Source of the DNA: Nonomuraea montanisoli
Lineage (GTDB): Bacteria > Actinomycetota > Actinomycetes > Streptosporangiales > Streptosporangiaceae
NCBI RefSeq assembly: GCF_013363975.1
Contig: NZ_JABWGN010000001.1
Span: 682,001 to 746,000, forward strand
DNA length: 64,000 nt
Direction of reading: 5' to 3'
Positions 36,114 through 44,455 of the stretch are shown piece by piece. Both the position numbers and the translations under genes were made by a program. The notes below the pieces were generated by a model. The model searched no databases, had not been told where the DNA came from, and was given only the letters and a program-made list of their open reading frames with translations. How positions within the stretch are numbered: position 1 is the stretch's first letter; each line of letters opens with the position of its first letter.

Positions 36114-36754
36114 GCCGTCACCCGCTTGGGCGCGCCGGGCACCACCGCGTCGGGGCGGCGCAGGTAGATCGGGCGCGCCGGGTCGAGCGGGAGACCGGCG
36201 GCCAGGCGTTCGACGGCGAGGCCGGCCAGCGCGCCGGCGTACGGGTAGGGCGGGTCGAGCGGCTCGCCGAGCGCGTCGGGGTAGAGGACGGCGCCGGCCC
36301 CGGCCACCGGCAGGCCCTCGACGGGCACGTCGGCGGGCCGGTCGACGGCCGGGCCGCTCACGCGGGTGCGCCGGTCGGCGTACCGGGCCCAGAACACCTC
36401 CTTGCGCCGCGCGTCGGTGGCCGCGATGAACGGCTCGTCGCGACCGCTGCCGTAGGCGACGGCGTCGAGGGTGCAGATCCCGTATGCGGGGATCGCCAGG
36501 GTTGTGGCCAGCGCCTGCGCGGTCATCAGCCCGACGCGCAGCCCGGTGTACGGGCCGGGACCGCTGCCGGCGACGACGGCGGTGACGTCGCGCAGCGACG
36601 CGCCCGCCTCGGCGAGGACGGCCTGGATGGTGGGCGCCAGCAGCTCACCGTGGCGTCGGGCGTCGATCGTCGTCGACTCGGCGAGAACCCGCTCGCCGTC
36701 GTGGAGCGCGGCGGTGACCGCAGGAGTCGCGGTGTCAAAGGCCAGGACCAGCAC
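36110..36754 (-). CDS. tsaB: tRNA threonylcarbamoyladenosine biosynthesis protein TsaB
   Basis: 214 residues, ASKHA fold, TsaD partner. MLVLAFDTATPAVTAAL at the start, AGSGPGPYTGLRVGLMTAQAL and DARRKEVFWARY are the TsaB signatures. It forms a heterodimer with TsaD. The stop overlaps the rimI start by 4 bp. tsaE, normally directly upstream, is 3 kb away here, separated by repeats, a kinase gene and a sortase pair. Confidence 0.95.
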   Translation of the reverse strand: MLVLAFDTATPAVTAALHDGERVLAESTTIDARRHGELLAPTIQAVLAEAGASLRDVTAVVAGSGPGPYTGLRVGLMTAQALATTLAIPAYGICTLDAVAYGSGRDEPFIAATDARRKEVFWARYADRRTRVSGPAVDRPADVPVEGLPVAGAGAVLYPDALGEPLDPPYPYAGALAGLAVERLAAGLPLDPARPIYLRRPDAVVPGAPKRVTA

Positions 36755-36836
36755 GACTGCTTAGCCTACCCGCCGCCCGGCTCACACCTGGCCGCTCACC
36801 CGATTCCCCACGCCCACTTCAGGCGATCTCCCAGGG

Positions 36837-36977
36837 CCGGCACACCTCGATCCCACATGCCCACGTCCCCGGACCTCCCAGGACCGGCACACCTCGATCC
36901 CACATGCCCACGTCCCCGGACCTCCCAGGACCGGCACACCTCGATCCCACATGCCCACGTCCCCGGACCTCCCACAG
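36837..36977. repeat. 47-bp tandem repeat, three copies
   Basis: Units begin with CCGGCACACCTCGATCCC at 36837, 36884 and 36931 and are almost identical over 47 bp. A degenerate fourth copy follows at about 36978, and part of one precedes. 47 is not divisible by three, so the array cannot code a periodic protein. It occupies the first half of the 659-bp gap upstream of tsaB. Confidence 0.92.
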
Positions 36978-37076
36978 CCGGCCCATCTCGGCTCCCCACA
37001 CCCGGCCCACCAGGTCGCCAGATCTGCCTCCGAGGCACGGATCGCCCCGACTCACCCGGGTCCGCACTCTCCCCCG

Positions 37077-37234
37077 CCCCGAGTTCCCCTCCGGCCACCC
37101 CGAGCGATCCGCCGCTCCCGCCACCCCGGGTTGTCCTCCCGCCAGCCCGAGCGACCCGCCGCTCCCACCCTCCCAAGTTCTCCTCCCGCCACCCCGAGCG
37201 ACCCGCCGCTCCCATCGCACCGAGCGACCCGCCG
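37077..37234. repeat. Second 47-bp minisatellite, 3 diverged copies
   Basis: Units of the form CCCGAGTTCTCCTCCCGCC then CCCGAGCGACCCGCCGCTC start at about 37077, 37124 and 37170, with a partial fourth copy ending at 37234. The sequence differs from the adjacent 47-bp array. It is followed by GC-rich DNA with repeated GGCCGGAGCGCAGGC (37265-37395). No coding frame is convincing. Confidence 0.8.
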
Positions 37235-37413
37235 TGGACCGCCGACCGCCAACCGCGTCGCTGACGCCGGCGCGCAGGAGCGGCCGGGCGGGGCGGGGGC
37301 GCAGCCAGGCGGGATCGCAGGTGCGGCCGGGCCGGAGCGCGGCCGGGCCAGGCCGGAGCGCAGGCGACCGGGGCCGGAGCGCAGGCGCGGCCGAGGCTGA
37401 GGCGGAGGAGGTG

Positions 37414-38343
37414 TCAGGCCCAGCCGGTGCGGCGTCTGAGCCAGTCCAGCGCCACCGTCCCCTGCGCGCGCTGGAACGCCCTCAGCGTCGGCAACCCGGG
37501 CGGATCCGGCTGCCGGCCCTGCCGGACGAGATAGCCGGTCAGCGCGGCGACCGCCGCCGTGATCGCCGGGTCGGGATCGGTGACCAGCTCGTGCGGCATC
37601 GGCCCGCCCTGCATGCCGACCGACGGCAGCATGCACACCCGGTCGAACCACTGCGCCCCGACGCACGCCCACGGCCAGTCCACGACGTAGACCTGGTCGC
37701 CGGCGAGCAGGATGTTGTCGGCCCGCAGGTCGGAGTGGAGGAGCGTGTCGCCGGCGGCGGCCTCGCCCCAGCCGGACTCCAGCTCGGCCAGCCGGTCGAG
37801 GTGGCGCAGCGCCCACGGGTCGAGGCCGGTGACGTCCTCGTCCACGAGCCTGCGCCAGCCGCGGAAGGAGTCGGCGAACAGCTCCCCGACGGGCGGCGCG
37901 GTGACGGGCGCGGGCGTGAGCGCGGCCGACATCCGGTCGACGGCCGCCAGCACCAGGTCCAGCTCGTCGCGCCGCCACGGCATCGCCGGGTGGCGGCCCT
38001 CGATGTCCTCGAAGACGAGCACCACCCAGCCCTCGGCCTCGAACGTGGTCAGCAGCCGGGGCGCGGGCACCGAGGCGGGGAGGGTGGCGGCGATCAGCGC
38101 CTCGGCGCGGTAGATGCGCACGGACTCCGGGTTCGGCTCGGGGCCGACGGCCTTGACGAACGCGCGCCGCCCGCCGGCGGTGCGCAGGCGCACGGCGGCG
38201 GCCGGCGAGAAGCCGGTGTCCTGGGTGACGGCCTCGGTCACGGGCCCGCCGAGGAAGTCCTCGACCCCGGCCCGGGCCGCGGGATGCACCTGCTCCCAGG
38301 GGACCCGGCTGCCGGTGGCGGGCGGGTTGGTCTCCACGCTCAT
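37414..38343 (-). CDS. Aminoglycoside-phosphotransferase-family kinase
   Basis: 309 residues from ATG 38343 (MSVETNPPATG). APH fold: ATP-side FVKAVGPEP (Lys) and LLTTFEAEGWVVLVFEDIEG (hinge), catalytic loop LLHSDLRADNILL with Asp, and metal-binding VYVVDWPWAC. All essential kinase residues are present. Trp-rich C-terminus. The substrate is unknown. It lies between the tsaB-side repeat array and the sortase gene, with 46 bp to the latter on the same strand. Resistance cannot be inferred from this family alone. Confidence 0.88.
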   Translation of the reverse strand: MSVETNPPATGSRVPWEQVHPAARAGVEDFLGGPVTEAVTQDTGFSPAAAVRLRTAGGRRAFVKAVGPEPNPESVRIYRAEALIAATLPASVPAPRLLTTFEAEGWVVLVFEDIEGRHPAMPWRRDELDLVLAAVDRMSAALTPAPVTAPPVGELFADSFRGWRRLVDEDVTGLDPWALRHLDRLAELESGWGEAAAGDTLLHSDLRADNILLAGDQVYVVDWPWACVGAQWFDRVCMLPSVGMQGGPMPHELVTDPDPAITAAVAALTGYLVRQGRQPDPPGLPTLRAFQRAQGTVALDWLRRRTGWA

Positions 38344-38389
38344 GTCCCCATCATCCCGATCGCCGCAACCGATTTCCGGGTGCAGGCGG

Positions 38390-38926
38390 TCAGGCGCGGG
38401 AGGCGTAGACAATGATGTTGTCGATGTACTCGCCCTTGGCGTAGTCGAACGTCCCCCCGCACGTCACCAGCTTGAGGCCGTCGTCCACGTAGACCTTCTT
38501 GGCCGGGAAACTGTCCTTGTGGACCTGCTCGACGGCCTCCACCTTGTACGTGGCGACCTTGCCGTCGCTGCGCTCCACCTTCACGAGCTCGCCCTTGCGC
38601 ATCTTGCGCAGCTTGTAGAACACGGCGGGCGCCGTCTTGGTGTCGACGTGGCCCACGATCACCGAGGCGCCCTTCTCGCCGGGGACGGCGCTGCCGCTGT
38701 ACCAGCCGGCGACCTTGGGCTTCTCGTACGGCGGCAGCTCGACCTCGCCGTCCTTGGTCAGCCCGAGCTTCATCAGCGGGGCCTCGACGTCGATGGACGG
38801 GATGTCGATGCTCTCGGGCACCACCTTCGCGGCGGCCTGCTGGGTGCCGAGCTGGGTCTTGCCGAACATGACCAGCAGGAGTCCCGTGGCGGCCCCGGCG
38901 AGCACCACGCGTCCCGGACGTGCCAT
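38390..38926 (-). CDS. Class F-like sortase
   Basis: 178 residues. N-terminal membrane anchor (residues 6-22), then the sortase barrel with catalytic His93 in VIVGHVDTK and Cys156 in LVTCGGTFD, ending YIDNIIVYASRA. Short class F sortases of actinobacteria have this layout. The third catalytic residue (Arg) is not obvious after Cys156: the only later Arg is the penultimate residue. It sits 13 bp downstream of a gene for a predicted surface protein with a C-terminal membrane anchor, probably its substrate or partner. Confidence 0.88.
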   Translation of the reverse strand: MARPGRVVLAGAATGLLLVMFGKTQLGTQQAAAKVVPESIDIPSIDVEAPLMKLGLTKDGEVELPPYEKPKVAGWYSGSAVPGEKGASVIVGHVDTKTAPAVFYKLRKMRKGELVKVERSDGKVATYKVEAVEQVHKDSFPAKKVYVDDGLKLVTCGGTFDYAKGEYIDNIIVYASRA

Positions 38927-38939
38927 GGCGCCGTCCTCG

Positions 38940-39605
38940 TCAGGCCCGGCTGCGGCGCTTGACCGCGATCCCGACGCCGGCGGCCAGGACGAGGCCGAGC
39001 ACGATCCCGGCCGGGGCGAGCGGCAGCCCGGAGTCGTCGTCCACGTCCTTGCCGAACGTGCCGCCGCCGCCCGCGCGCGGGGCCCGGGTGGGCACGTCGC
39101 TGGGCAGCGGGTCGGCCCGGACGACGCGCAGGGTGGCGCGGCCGGTGTCGTTGGTGCCGTCGCACTTGACGTCGACGCGGTAGGAGCCGCGCGCGACCGT
39201 GCCGGACACCTGGGCCTCGCCCCGCACCCACGGGCCGGGGCTGGGCGTGCTGGTGGCGTTGGGGCCGGGGGTCGGGGCGGCCGGGTTGAGCGGGACGCCG
39301 TTGATGAAGGCCCGCGAGGTGGCGGTGCCGGTGTGGGCGGGGCCGCCGGTCGGCACGGGGCAGTTGGCCAGGATCCAGACCCGCGACGTCTCGCCGGCGG
39401 TGACCCGGTCGGGGTTGAGCTCGACCTTGATGGAGGCGCGGGCGGGGGCCGTGGCCGTCGTGGTGGCGGTGCTCGTGGCGGTCGTGGTGGCCGTGGCGGT
39501 GGCCGTCGGTGTGGGTGTGGGGCCGCTGTCGGCCTGGGCCGAGCAGCCCAGTGCGCCGATCATGAGGATGGCTCCCGCGGACGCGAGTCGTCTGACACCG
39601 AGCAC
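38940..39605 (-). CDS. Predicted surface protein with C-terminal membrane anchor
   Basis: About 221 residues from GTG 39605 (VLGVRRLASAGAILMIGALGC), chosen because it gives a compact signal peptide with a lipobox-like ALGC. GTG 39644 is an alternative. A Thr/Ala-Thr-rich segment of about 35 residues is followed by an Ig-like beta region (ASIKVELNPDRVTAGETSRVWILANC; YRVDVKCDGTNDTGRATLRVV). The C-terminus has a hydrophobic helix and KRRSRA tail. There is no LPxTG: the segment before the helix reads SGLPLAPAG. Directly upstream of the sortase gene, so the two probably form an operon. Confidence 0.72.
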   Translation of the reverse strand: MLGVRRLASAGAILMIGALGCSAQADSGPTPTPTATATATTTATSTATTTATAPARASIKVELNPDRVTAGETSRVWILANCPVPTGGPAHTGTATSRAFINGVPLNPAAPTPGPNATSTPSPGPWVRGEAQVSGTVARGSYRVDVKCDGTNDTGRATLRVVRADPLPSDVPTRAPRAGGGGTFGKDVDDDSGLPLAPAGIVLGLVLAAGVGIAVKRRSRA

Positions 39606-39673
39606 CAGCGCACCCCACTTCGCCGTCTTGCACCAAGCATCCACCAAAAAGGTGGACGCTGCCCCTCCTGATA

Positions 39674-39688
39674 CCCAGAAATTCTGGG
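39674..39688. promoter_or_regulatory. Palindrome CCCAGAAATTCTGGG upstream of surface protein
   Basis: Perfect 15-bp palindrome about 70 bp before the GTG start. AGGAGGGG (39662-39669, minus strand) and a small hairpin (TCCACC-N5-GGTGGA, about 39640-39656) lie between it and the start. It may be the operator of the surface protein-sortase operon. Confidence 0.5.
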
Positions 39689-39804
39689 GGAATCCATCGC
39701 CAACGATCATGTTTTCCGTCATCGGCGGGATACGTCAAGGGTGACAGCATTGCCGGGCGTTGACCCGCGTTTTACTCTTGTCGCCGCTCACCCGGCGTGT
39801 CGGG

Positions 39805-40257
39805 TCAGACCGAGTCGCCGGACCAGCGCGCGCCGACTCCCCGCAGGGTCACGACGCGGGCGTCGTCGCCCGTCTCGCGGTCGATGTGGATCTCCAGGCG
39901 GTCCTCGGACAGGCCCTCGACGAGCCCCTCGCCCCACTCGACGACGGTGACCGACTCCTCCAGCGAGGCGTCGAGGTCGAGGTCGTCCACCTCCAGGTCG
40001 CCGCCGAGCCGGTAGGCGTCGACGTGGACGAGGGGCGGCCCCTGGCACAGGGACGGGTGGACCCGGGCGATCACGAACGTCGGCGAGGTGATGGGGCCCC
40101 GCACCTTCAGGCCCTCGGCGATGCCCTGCACCAGCGTCGTCTTGCCGGCGCCCAGCGGCCCCGACAGGACCACCAGGTCGCCGGGGCGCAGCCGGGCGGA
40201 CAGCCGGGCCCCGTACGCGCGCATGTCCTCGGCGGTCGGCAACCGCTCCGTGTTCAC
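39805..40257 (-). CDS. tsaE: tRNA threonylcarbamoyladenosine biosynthesis ATPase TsaE
   Basis: 150 residues. P-loop LSGPLGAGKTTLVQGIAEGL, then ITSPTFVIARVH, HVDAYRL and VVEWGEGL are the TsaE signatures. The ATPase that drives turnover of the TsaB-TsaD complex. It follows the alpha/beta hydrolase by 17 bp in the acpS-nnr-alr-hydrolase-tsaE run. Confidence 0.95.
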   Translation of the reverse strand: MNTERLPTAEDMRAYGARLSARLRPGDLVVLSGPLGAGKTTLVQGIAEGLKVRGPITSPTFVIARVHPSLCQGPPLVHVDAYRLGGDLEVDDLDLDASLEESVTVVEWGEGLVEGLSEDRLEIHIDRETGDDARVVTLRGVGARWSGDSV

Positions 40258-40274
40258 CGCGACTCCCCCACTCT

Positions 40275-41324
40275 CTACAACTCCACTCTCTTGATCAGGT
40301 CGCGCAGCGCGTCGTTGACCACGCCCGGCCGTTCGAGCTGGATCAGGTGGGAGGTGTCGGGCACCTCGGTCAGCTGGGCCTTGGGCAGGGCGGCCGCGAT
40401 GGCGCGGCTGTGGTCGGGCGGGGTCAGCCAGTCCTTGTCGCCGACGAGGATGGCGGTCGGGACGGGGTCGAGGACGTGCAGCGCGGACAGCTTGTCATGG
40501 TTCATCAGCGCCGGGTAGAAGTCGGCGATCACCTCGGTGGGCGTCGCCCTGATCATGGACTCGGCGAAGTCGACCAGGGTCGGGCTGACGTTCTTGGAGT
40601 CGCCGAACCCGACGTAGCGGGTGATGAGGAACGCGATGTCGCTGCCCGCGTGGCGGGTGCGGTCGACGAGCGCGCCTCGGCGTCCCAGCATGGACACCGC
40701 GCCCGGCGCCACCTTGTGGACCACCTTGGACACCAGCGCGGGCAGGCCCAGCGTGATCTCGGCCAGCTTGCCCGCCGAGGTGCCGATGAGCGCCACGCCC
40801 TTGATCCGGTCGCCGAACAGCTCCGGACGGCGGTCGGCCAGCGCCATGATCGTCATGCCGCCCATGGAGTGGCCGACGAGCACGCACGGGCCGGGCACGA
40901 ACCGTTCGAGCAGCTCGGCCAGGTCGTCGCCGAGCCGGTCGATCGTGGCGTCCTCGGCGGCGGCGCGCTCGGAACGGCCGTGGGAGCGCTGGTCCCACGC
41001 CACGATCCGGTGGCTCTCGCGCAGGTCACGGCGCTGGTAGTGCCAGGACTCCAGGTTGAGGCAGTAGCCGTGGCAGAACACCACGGTCAGCGGCGCGTCC
41101 TCGGGGCCGTCGACCTCGACGTGCAGGGACACCCCGTCGGAGGTGGTGAGCGTGCGCTCCCGGCCCTTCAGCTCGCCGAACGGCTCGCCGAGCTCGGCGT
41201 CGGGGCGCAACCTGATCCGGCCCACCGCGTAACGCTTGGCCAGTGTCGCCGCCGCGACACCCGCCGACGCGGCGCCGACGATGGCTCCGGCGATGCCGAC
41301 CTTGCGACGCGTCGTCGTGGTCAT
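40275..41324 (-). CDS. Alpha/beta-fold hydrolase of the alr-tsaE cluster
   Basis: 349 residues from ATG 41324 (MTTTTRRKVGIAG). An N-terminal hydrophobic segment (residues 9-27) may anchor it. CHGYCLNLESW (oxyanion), nucleophile in LVGHSMGGMTIMAL, Asp in VGDKDWLTPPDHS and His in VPDTSHLIQLERP make a full triad. Such hydrolases are commonly found between alr and tsaE in actinobacteria, but their substrate is not known to me. Spaced 17 bp from both neighbours. Confidence 0.9.
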   Translation of the reverse strand: MTTTTRRKVGIAGAIVGAASAGVAAATLAKRYAVGRIRLRPDAELGEPFGELKGRERTLTTSDGVSLHVEVDGPEDAPLTVVFCHGYCLNLESWHYQRRDLRESHRIVAWDQRSHGRSERAAAEDATIDRLGDDLAELLERFVPGPCVLVGHSMGGMTIMALADRRPELFGDRIKGVALIGTSAGKLAEITLGLPALVSKVVHKVAPGAVSMLGRRGALVDRTRHAGSDIAFLITRYVGFGDSKNVSPTLVDFAESMIRATPTEVIADFYPALMNHDKLSALHVLDPVPTAILVGDKDWLTPPDHSRAIAAALPKAQLTEVPDTSHLIQLERPGVVNDALRDLIKRVEL

Positions 41325-41341
41325 GTCCCCGCGCCCCCTTC

Positions 41342-42487
41342 TCACTCCTGGCTGTCGCGCACGTGGACCCGGGGCACCCGCGCGCCGATCCTCGTCACGA
41401 TCTCATGCGTGATGGTGCCGAGGTTATCCGCCCACTCCTGGGCGGTGGGCTCGCCCCTCCCCCCAGGGCCGAACAGCACGACCTCCTCGCCCTCGGCCAG
41501 CAGGTCGTCGTCCAGGTCGATCATGAACTGGTCCATGCACACGCGGCCGGTCACGGGCCTGCGGCGACCGCCGGCCAGCACCTCGGCCCGGCCGGTCGCG
41601 TGCCGCAGCACGCCGTCGGCGTAGCCGAGCGGGACCAGGCCGAGCCGGGTCTCGCTCTCGGTGACGTGCAGGTGCCCGTACGAGACGCCGGAGCCGGCGG
41701 GCACCTGCTTGACCAGCGCCAGCCGGGCGAGCAGCGTCATCGCCGGGCGCAGGCCGAAGTCGCCGAGCTCCGGAACGGGGCTCAGCCCGTACATCGCGAT
41801 GCCGGCGCGGACCATGTCGAAGCGGGAACGCGGCAGCGTGAGGATCGCGGCGGAGTTGGCGAGGTGGCGGATGACGTGCGAGCCACCCGCGCCCGCCTGC
41901 TCGGCCAGCTTGAGCGCGGCCTCGAACGCGTCGAGCTGCGCCCCGATCGACGGGTGGCCGGGGATGTCGGCGCACGCGAAGTGGGACCACAGGCCGATGA
42001 TCTCGATGACGCCCTCGGCCTGGAGGCGGACCGCCCGATCCAGCAGGCCGGGCCAGGCGGCGAGGGGCGCGCCGCCGCGACTCATGCCGGTGTCGGCCTC
42101 CAGGTGCATGCGGGCGGTGCGGCCGGTGCGCCGGGCGGCGGCGGCGATCTCGTCCAGGGTCGTCTCGGCCGAGGCCGACAGCTCGACGTCGGCCTCCAGG
42201 GCCTCGGCGATCGGCTCGTCGGGGCCGATGATCCACGACAGCACCGGCGCCGTGACGCCGGCCTCCCGCAGCGCCAGCGCCTCCCGGACGAACGCGGTGC
42301 CGAGCCTGCTCGCCCCGCCCGCGAGGACGGCCTCGGAGCACGGCACGAGACCGTGCCCGTAGGCGTCGGCCTTGACGGCGCCCATCAGCTCGGCGCCGCC
42401 GGCGCGCTCCTTGAGCAGGGCCACGTTGCGCTCGATCGCGGCCAGGTCGACCCGCGCCTGCGCGGGCGTCGCCATCGGGAATCCCAT
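41342..42487 (-). CDS. alr: Alanine racemase
   Basis: 381 residues from ATG 42487, or 377 from the ATG at 42475 (MATPAQARVDLAAIERN). GGAGAG lies closer to the first. PLP lysine in MGAVKADAYGHG, catalytic Tyr in GVSYGHLHV, and PVTGRVCMDQFMIDL are complete. It makes D-alanine for peptidoglycan. A very strong hairpin separates it from the upstream nnr gene. Confidence 0.96.
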   Translation of the reverse strand: MGFPMATPAQARVDLAAIERNVALLKERAGGAELMGAVKADAYGHGLVPCSEAVLAGGASRLGTAFVREALALREAGVTAPVLSWIIGPDEPIAEALEADVELSASAETTLDEIAAAARRTGRTARMHLEADTGMSRGGAPLAAWPGLLDRAVRLQAEGVIEIIGLWSHFACADIPGHPSIGAQLDAFEAALKLAEQAGAGGSHVIRHLANSAAILTLPRSRFDMVRAGIAMYGLSPVPELGDFGLRPAMTLLARLALVKQVPAGSGVSYGHLHVTESETRLGLVPLGYADGVLRHATGRAEVLAGGRRRPVTGRVCMDQFMIDLDDDLLAEGEEVVLFGPGGRGEPTAQEWADNLGTITHEIVTRIGARVPRVHVRDSQE

Positions 42488-42524
42488 CTCTCCAGTCTGG
42501 CAGCTCGCCCACGTGGCCGGGCGC

Positions 42525-42563
42525 CATTCACCGATCACCGCGCCCCGCGGTGATCGGTGAATG
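42525..42563. terminator. 18-bp perfect hairpin between nnr and alr
   Basis: CATTCACCGATCACCGCG (42525-42542) and its exact complement (42546-42563) enclose a CCC loop. On the minus strand it lies 43 bp after the nnr stop and 38 bp before the alr start. There is no U-run. It is likely a strong terminator, attenuator or protein-binding palindrome controlling alr. Confidence 0.85.
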
Positions 42564-42606
42564 CGCGGCCATCCTCACGAACGCGCCGTCCCCGTGAAAC
42601 GCGCGA

Positions 42607-44064
42607 CTACCTCGACGCCGACCGCCCGGTCAGCTCGCGGATCGCCGCGGGCACCGCCGCCGCCACGCCCGCCGCGTGCAGCGGCGCGCCGGAGGAGGCG
42701 ATCCGCCCGGCCAGCCCGTGCAGGTAAGCCGCGCACGAGCCCGCGTCGTAGCAGCCGAGCCCCTGGGCGAGCAGCGCCCCCGCCACCCCGGACAGCACGT
42801 CGCCGGTGCCGCCCGTGGCCAGCCACGCGGTGCCGGTGCCGTTGACGCGTACCGGCCGGTCCGGCTCGGCGACGACCGTGGTGGACCCCTTGAGCAGCAC
42901 GGTCACCCCGAGGTCGGCCGCGGCGCCCCGGGCGTGCTTCAGCCGGTCGGCCTCGATCTCGTCGCGTCCGGCCCCCGTGAGCCGCGACAGCTCACCGGCG
43001 TGCGGGGTGACCAGCACGGGCGCGTCGCGGCCGAGCAGGTCGCGCTCCCGGGCGACGAGCGTGAGCCCGTCGGCGTCGATGAGCACGGGCACGTCACTCG
43101 CCAGCACCTGCGCGAGCATCTCGCGCGCCCAGTCGCCGGTGCCGAGCCCGGGGCCGACCACCCACGCCTGCACCCGGCCGACGCCGTCGAGCGAGGGCCG
43201 CTCCAGCTCCGTGATCACCGCCTCGGGCCAGCGGGAGCGCACCTGCGCCACCGGCTCGCCCGGACCGGCGTAGCGGACCATGCCGGCGCCGGCCAGCAGG
43301 GCCCCGCCCACGGCGAGCACGGCCGCGCCGGTGTACTGGTCGCTGCCGGCGACGACGCCGACCACTCCCCGGCGGTACTTGTCGCTCTCGGCCGCCGGGC
43401 GCGGCAGCAGGGCGGCCACGTCGGCGCCGGTGAGCCCGACGACGTCGGGGTCGGGCAGGTAGGGGCCGAGCCCGATGTCGACCAGCTCCACCTCGCCGGC
43501 CAGGGCGGCTCCCGGGTCGACGAGCAGGCCGGTCTTGCGCGCCCCCATGGTCACGGTGAGCGCGGCCTCGACGGCGGCGCCCTCCACCCGGCCGCTGCTC
43601 GCGTCCACGCCGCTGGGCACGTCCACGGCGACCGTGGGCGCCGCCGCGGCGTTGGCCGCCCGGGCGAGCCCCCAGTACGGCTCGCGCAGCGCCCCGCTCA
43701 CCCCGATGCCGACCAGCCCGTCCACGATGAGGTCGGCCCGCTCGATCGCCTCCGCCCCGGCCTCCCGCCCCCCGGCCAGCAGGAACGCCTCCAGCCCTGC
43801 CTCGTGGGTCCTGCTGCCGGCGAGCACGGCCTCGACCCGGGCGCCGCGCCGGGCGAGCAGCGCCCCCGCGTACAGGGCGTCGCCGCCGTTGTCGCCGCTG
43901 CCGACGAGCAGGGTCACGCGGCTGCCGTACACCTTGCCGAGCATCGTCGCGCACGCGGCGGCGAGCCCGGAGGCGGCGCGCTGCATGAGCGTGCCCTCGG
44001 GCAGGCGGGCCATGAGCTGGTGCTCGGCGGCTCTGATCTGGTCGGCGGTGTAGGCGATGCGCAT
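42607..44064 (-). CDS. nnr: Bifunctional NAD(P)H-hydrate epimerase/dehydratase
   Basis: 485 residues, two domains. Residues about 1-210 are the YjeF N-terminal epimerase (MRIAYTADQIRAAEHQLM; GSGDNGGDALYAGALLARRG; VAVDVPSGVDASSG). Residues about 225-480 are the ribokinase-like ADP-dependent dehydratase (VGVVAGSDQYTGAAVLAVGGAL; LVTPHAGELSRLTG; GTGDVLSGVAGALLAQG). It repairs damaged NADHX/NADPHX. Follows acpS by 9 bp. Confidence 0.95.
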   Translation of the reverse strand: MRIAYTADQIRAAEHQLMARLPEGTLMQRAASGLAAACATMLGKVYGSRVTLLVGSGDNGGDALYAGALLARRGARVEAVLAGSRTHEAGLEAFLLAGGREAGAEAIERADLIVDGLVGIGVSGALREPYWGLARAANAAAAPTVAVDVPSGVDASSGRVEGAAVEAALTVTMGARKTGLLVDPGAALAGEVELVDIGLGPYLPDPDVVGLTGADVAALLPRPAAESDKYRRGVVGVVAGSDQYTGAAVLAVGGALLAGAGMVRYAGPGEPVAQVRSRWPEAVITELERPSLDGVGRVQAWVVGPGLGTGDWAREMLAQVLASDVPVLIDADGLTLVARERDLLGRDAPVLVTPHAGELSRLTGAGRDEIEADRLKHARGAAADLGVTVLLKGSTTVVAEPDRPVRVNGTGTAWLATGGTGDVLSGVAGALLAQGLGCYDAGSCAAYLHGLAGRIASSGAPLHAAGVAAAVPAAIRELTGRSASR

Positions 44065-44073
44065 GATCCGAAG

Positions 44074-44424
44074 CTATCCCTCCGCGATCACGTAGGCCAT
44101 GGCGACGCCCGCGTCATGGGTGAGGGAAAGGTGCCAGCGCTTGACGCCGAGCTCGTAGGCGACCTCGGCGGCGCGGCCGGTGATGTGCAGCTCGGGCCGG
44201 CCGCTCTCGCCACGGCGCACCTCGGCCTCCAGGTGGCCGACGCCCCTGGGGCCGCCGAGCGCCTTGGCCACGGCCTCCTTCGCGGCGAAGCGGGCGGCCA
44301 GCGACCGCACCGGCAGGTCGCGCTCGCGCTCGGTGAACAGCCGCGTCCGCAGGCCCGGCGTGCGCTCCAGCGTGGCCTCGAACCGGGCGATGTCCACCAC
44401 GTCCACTCCGATGCCCAGGATCAT
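44074..44424 (-). CDS. acpS: Holo-[acyl-carrier-protein] synthase
   Basis: 116 residues. [16 protein letters not shown] (metal Asp), [13 protein letters not shown] (Glu/Lys) and [19 protein letters not shown] are the AcpS signatures. It transfers 4'-phosphopantetheine from CoA to acyl carrier protein. First gene of the acpS-nnr-alr run. glmS, often upstream of acpS in actinobacteria, is not here. Confidence 0.96.
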   Translation of the reverse strand: MILGIGVDVVDIARFEATLERTPGLRTRLFTERERDLPVRSLAARFAAKEAVAKALGGPRGVGHLEAEVRRGESGRPELHITGRAAEVAYELGVKRWHLSLTHDAGVAMAYVIAEG

Positions 44425-44455
44425 GTCCCCAGGCTAGCCGCGTGCGCGCGGCGGC

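Noticed and set aside
36837..37234. 47-bp repeat arrays considered as a CRISPR array
   Set aside because: Units are contiguous with no unique spacers, only 3-4 copies, and no cas genes nearby.
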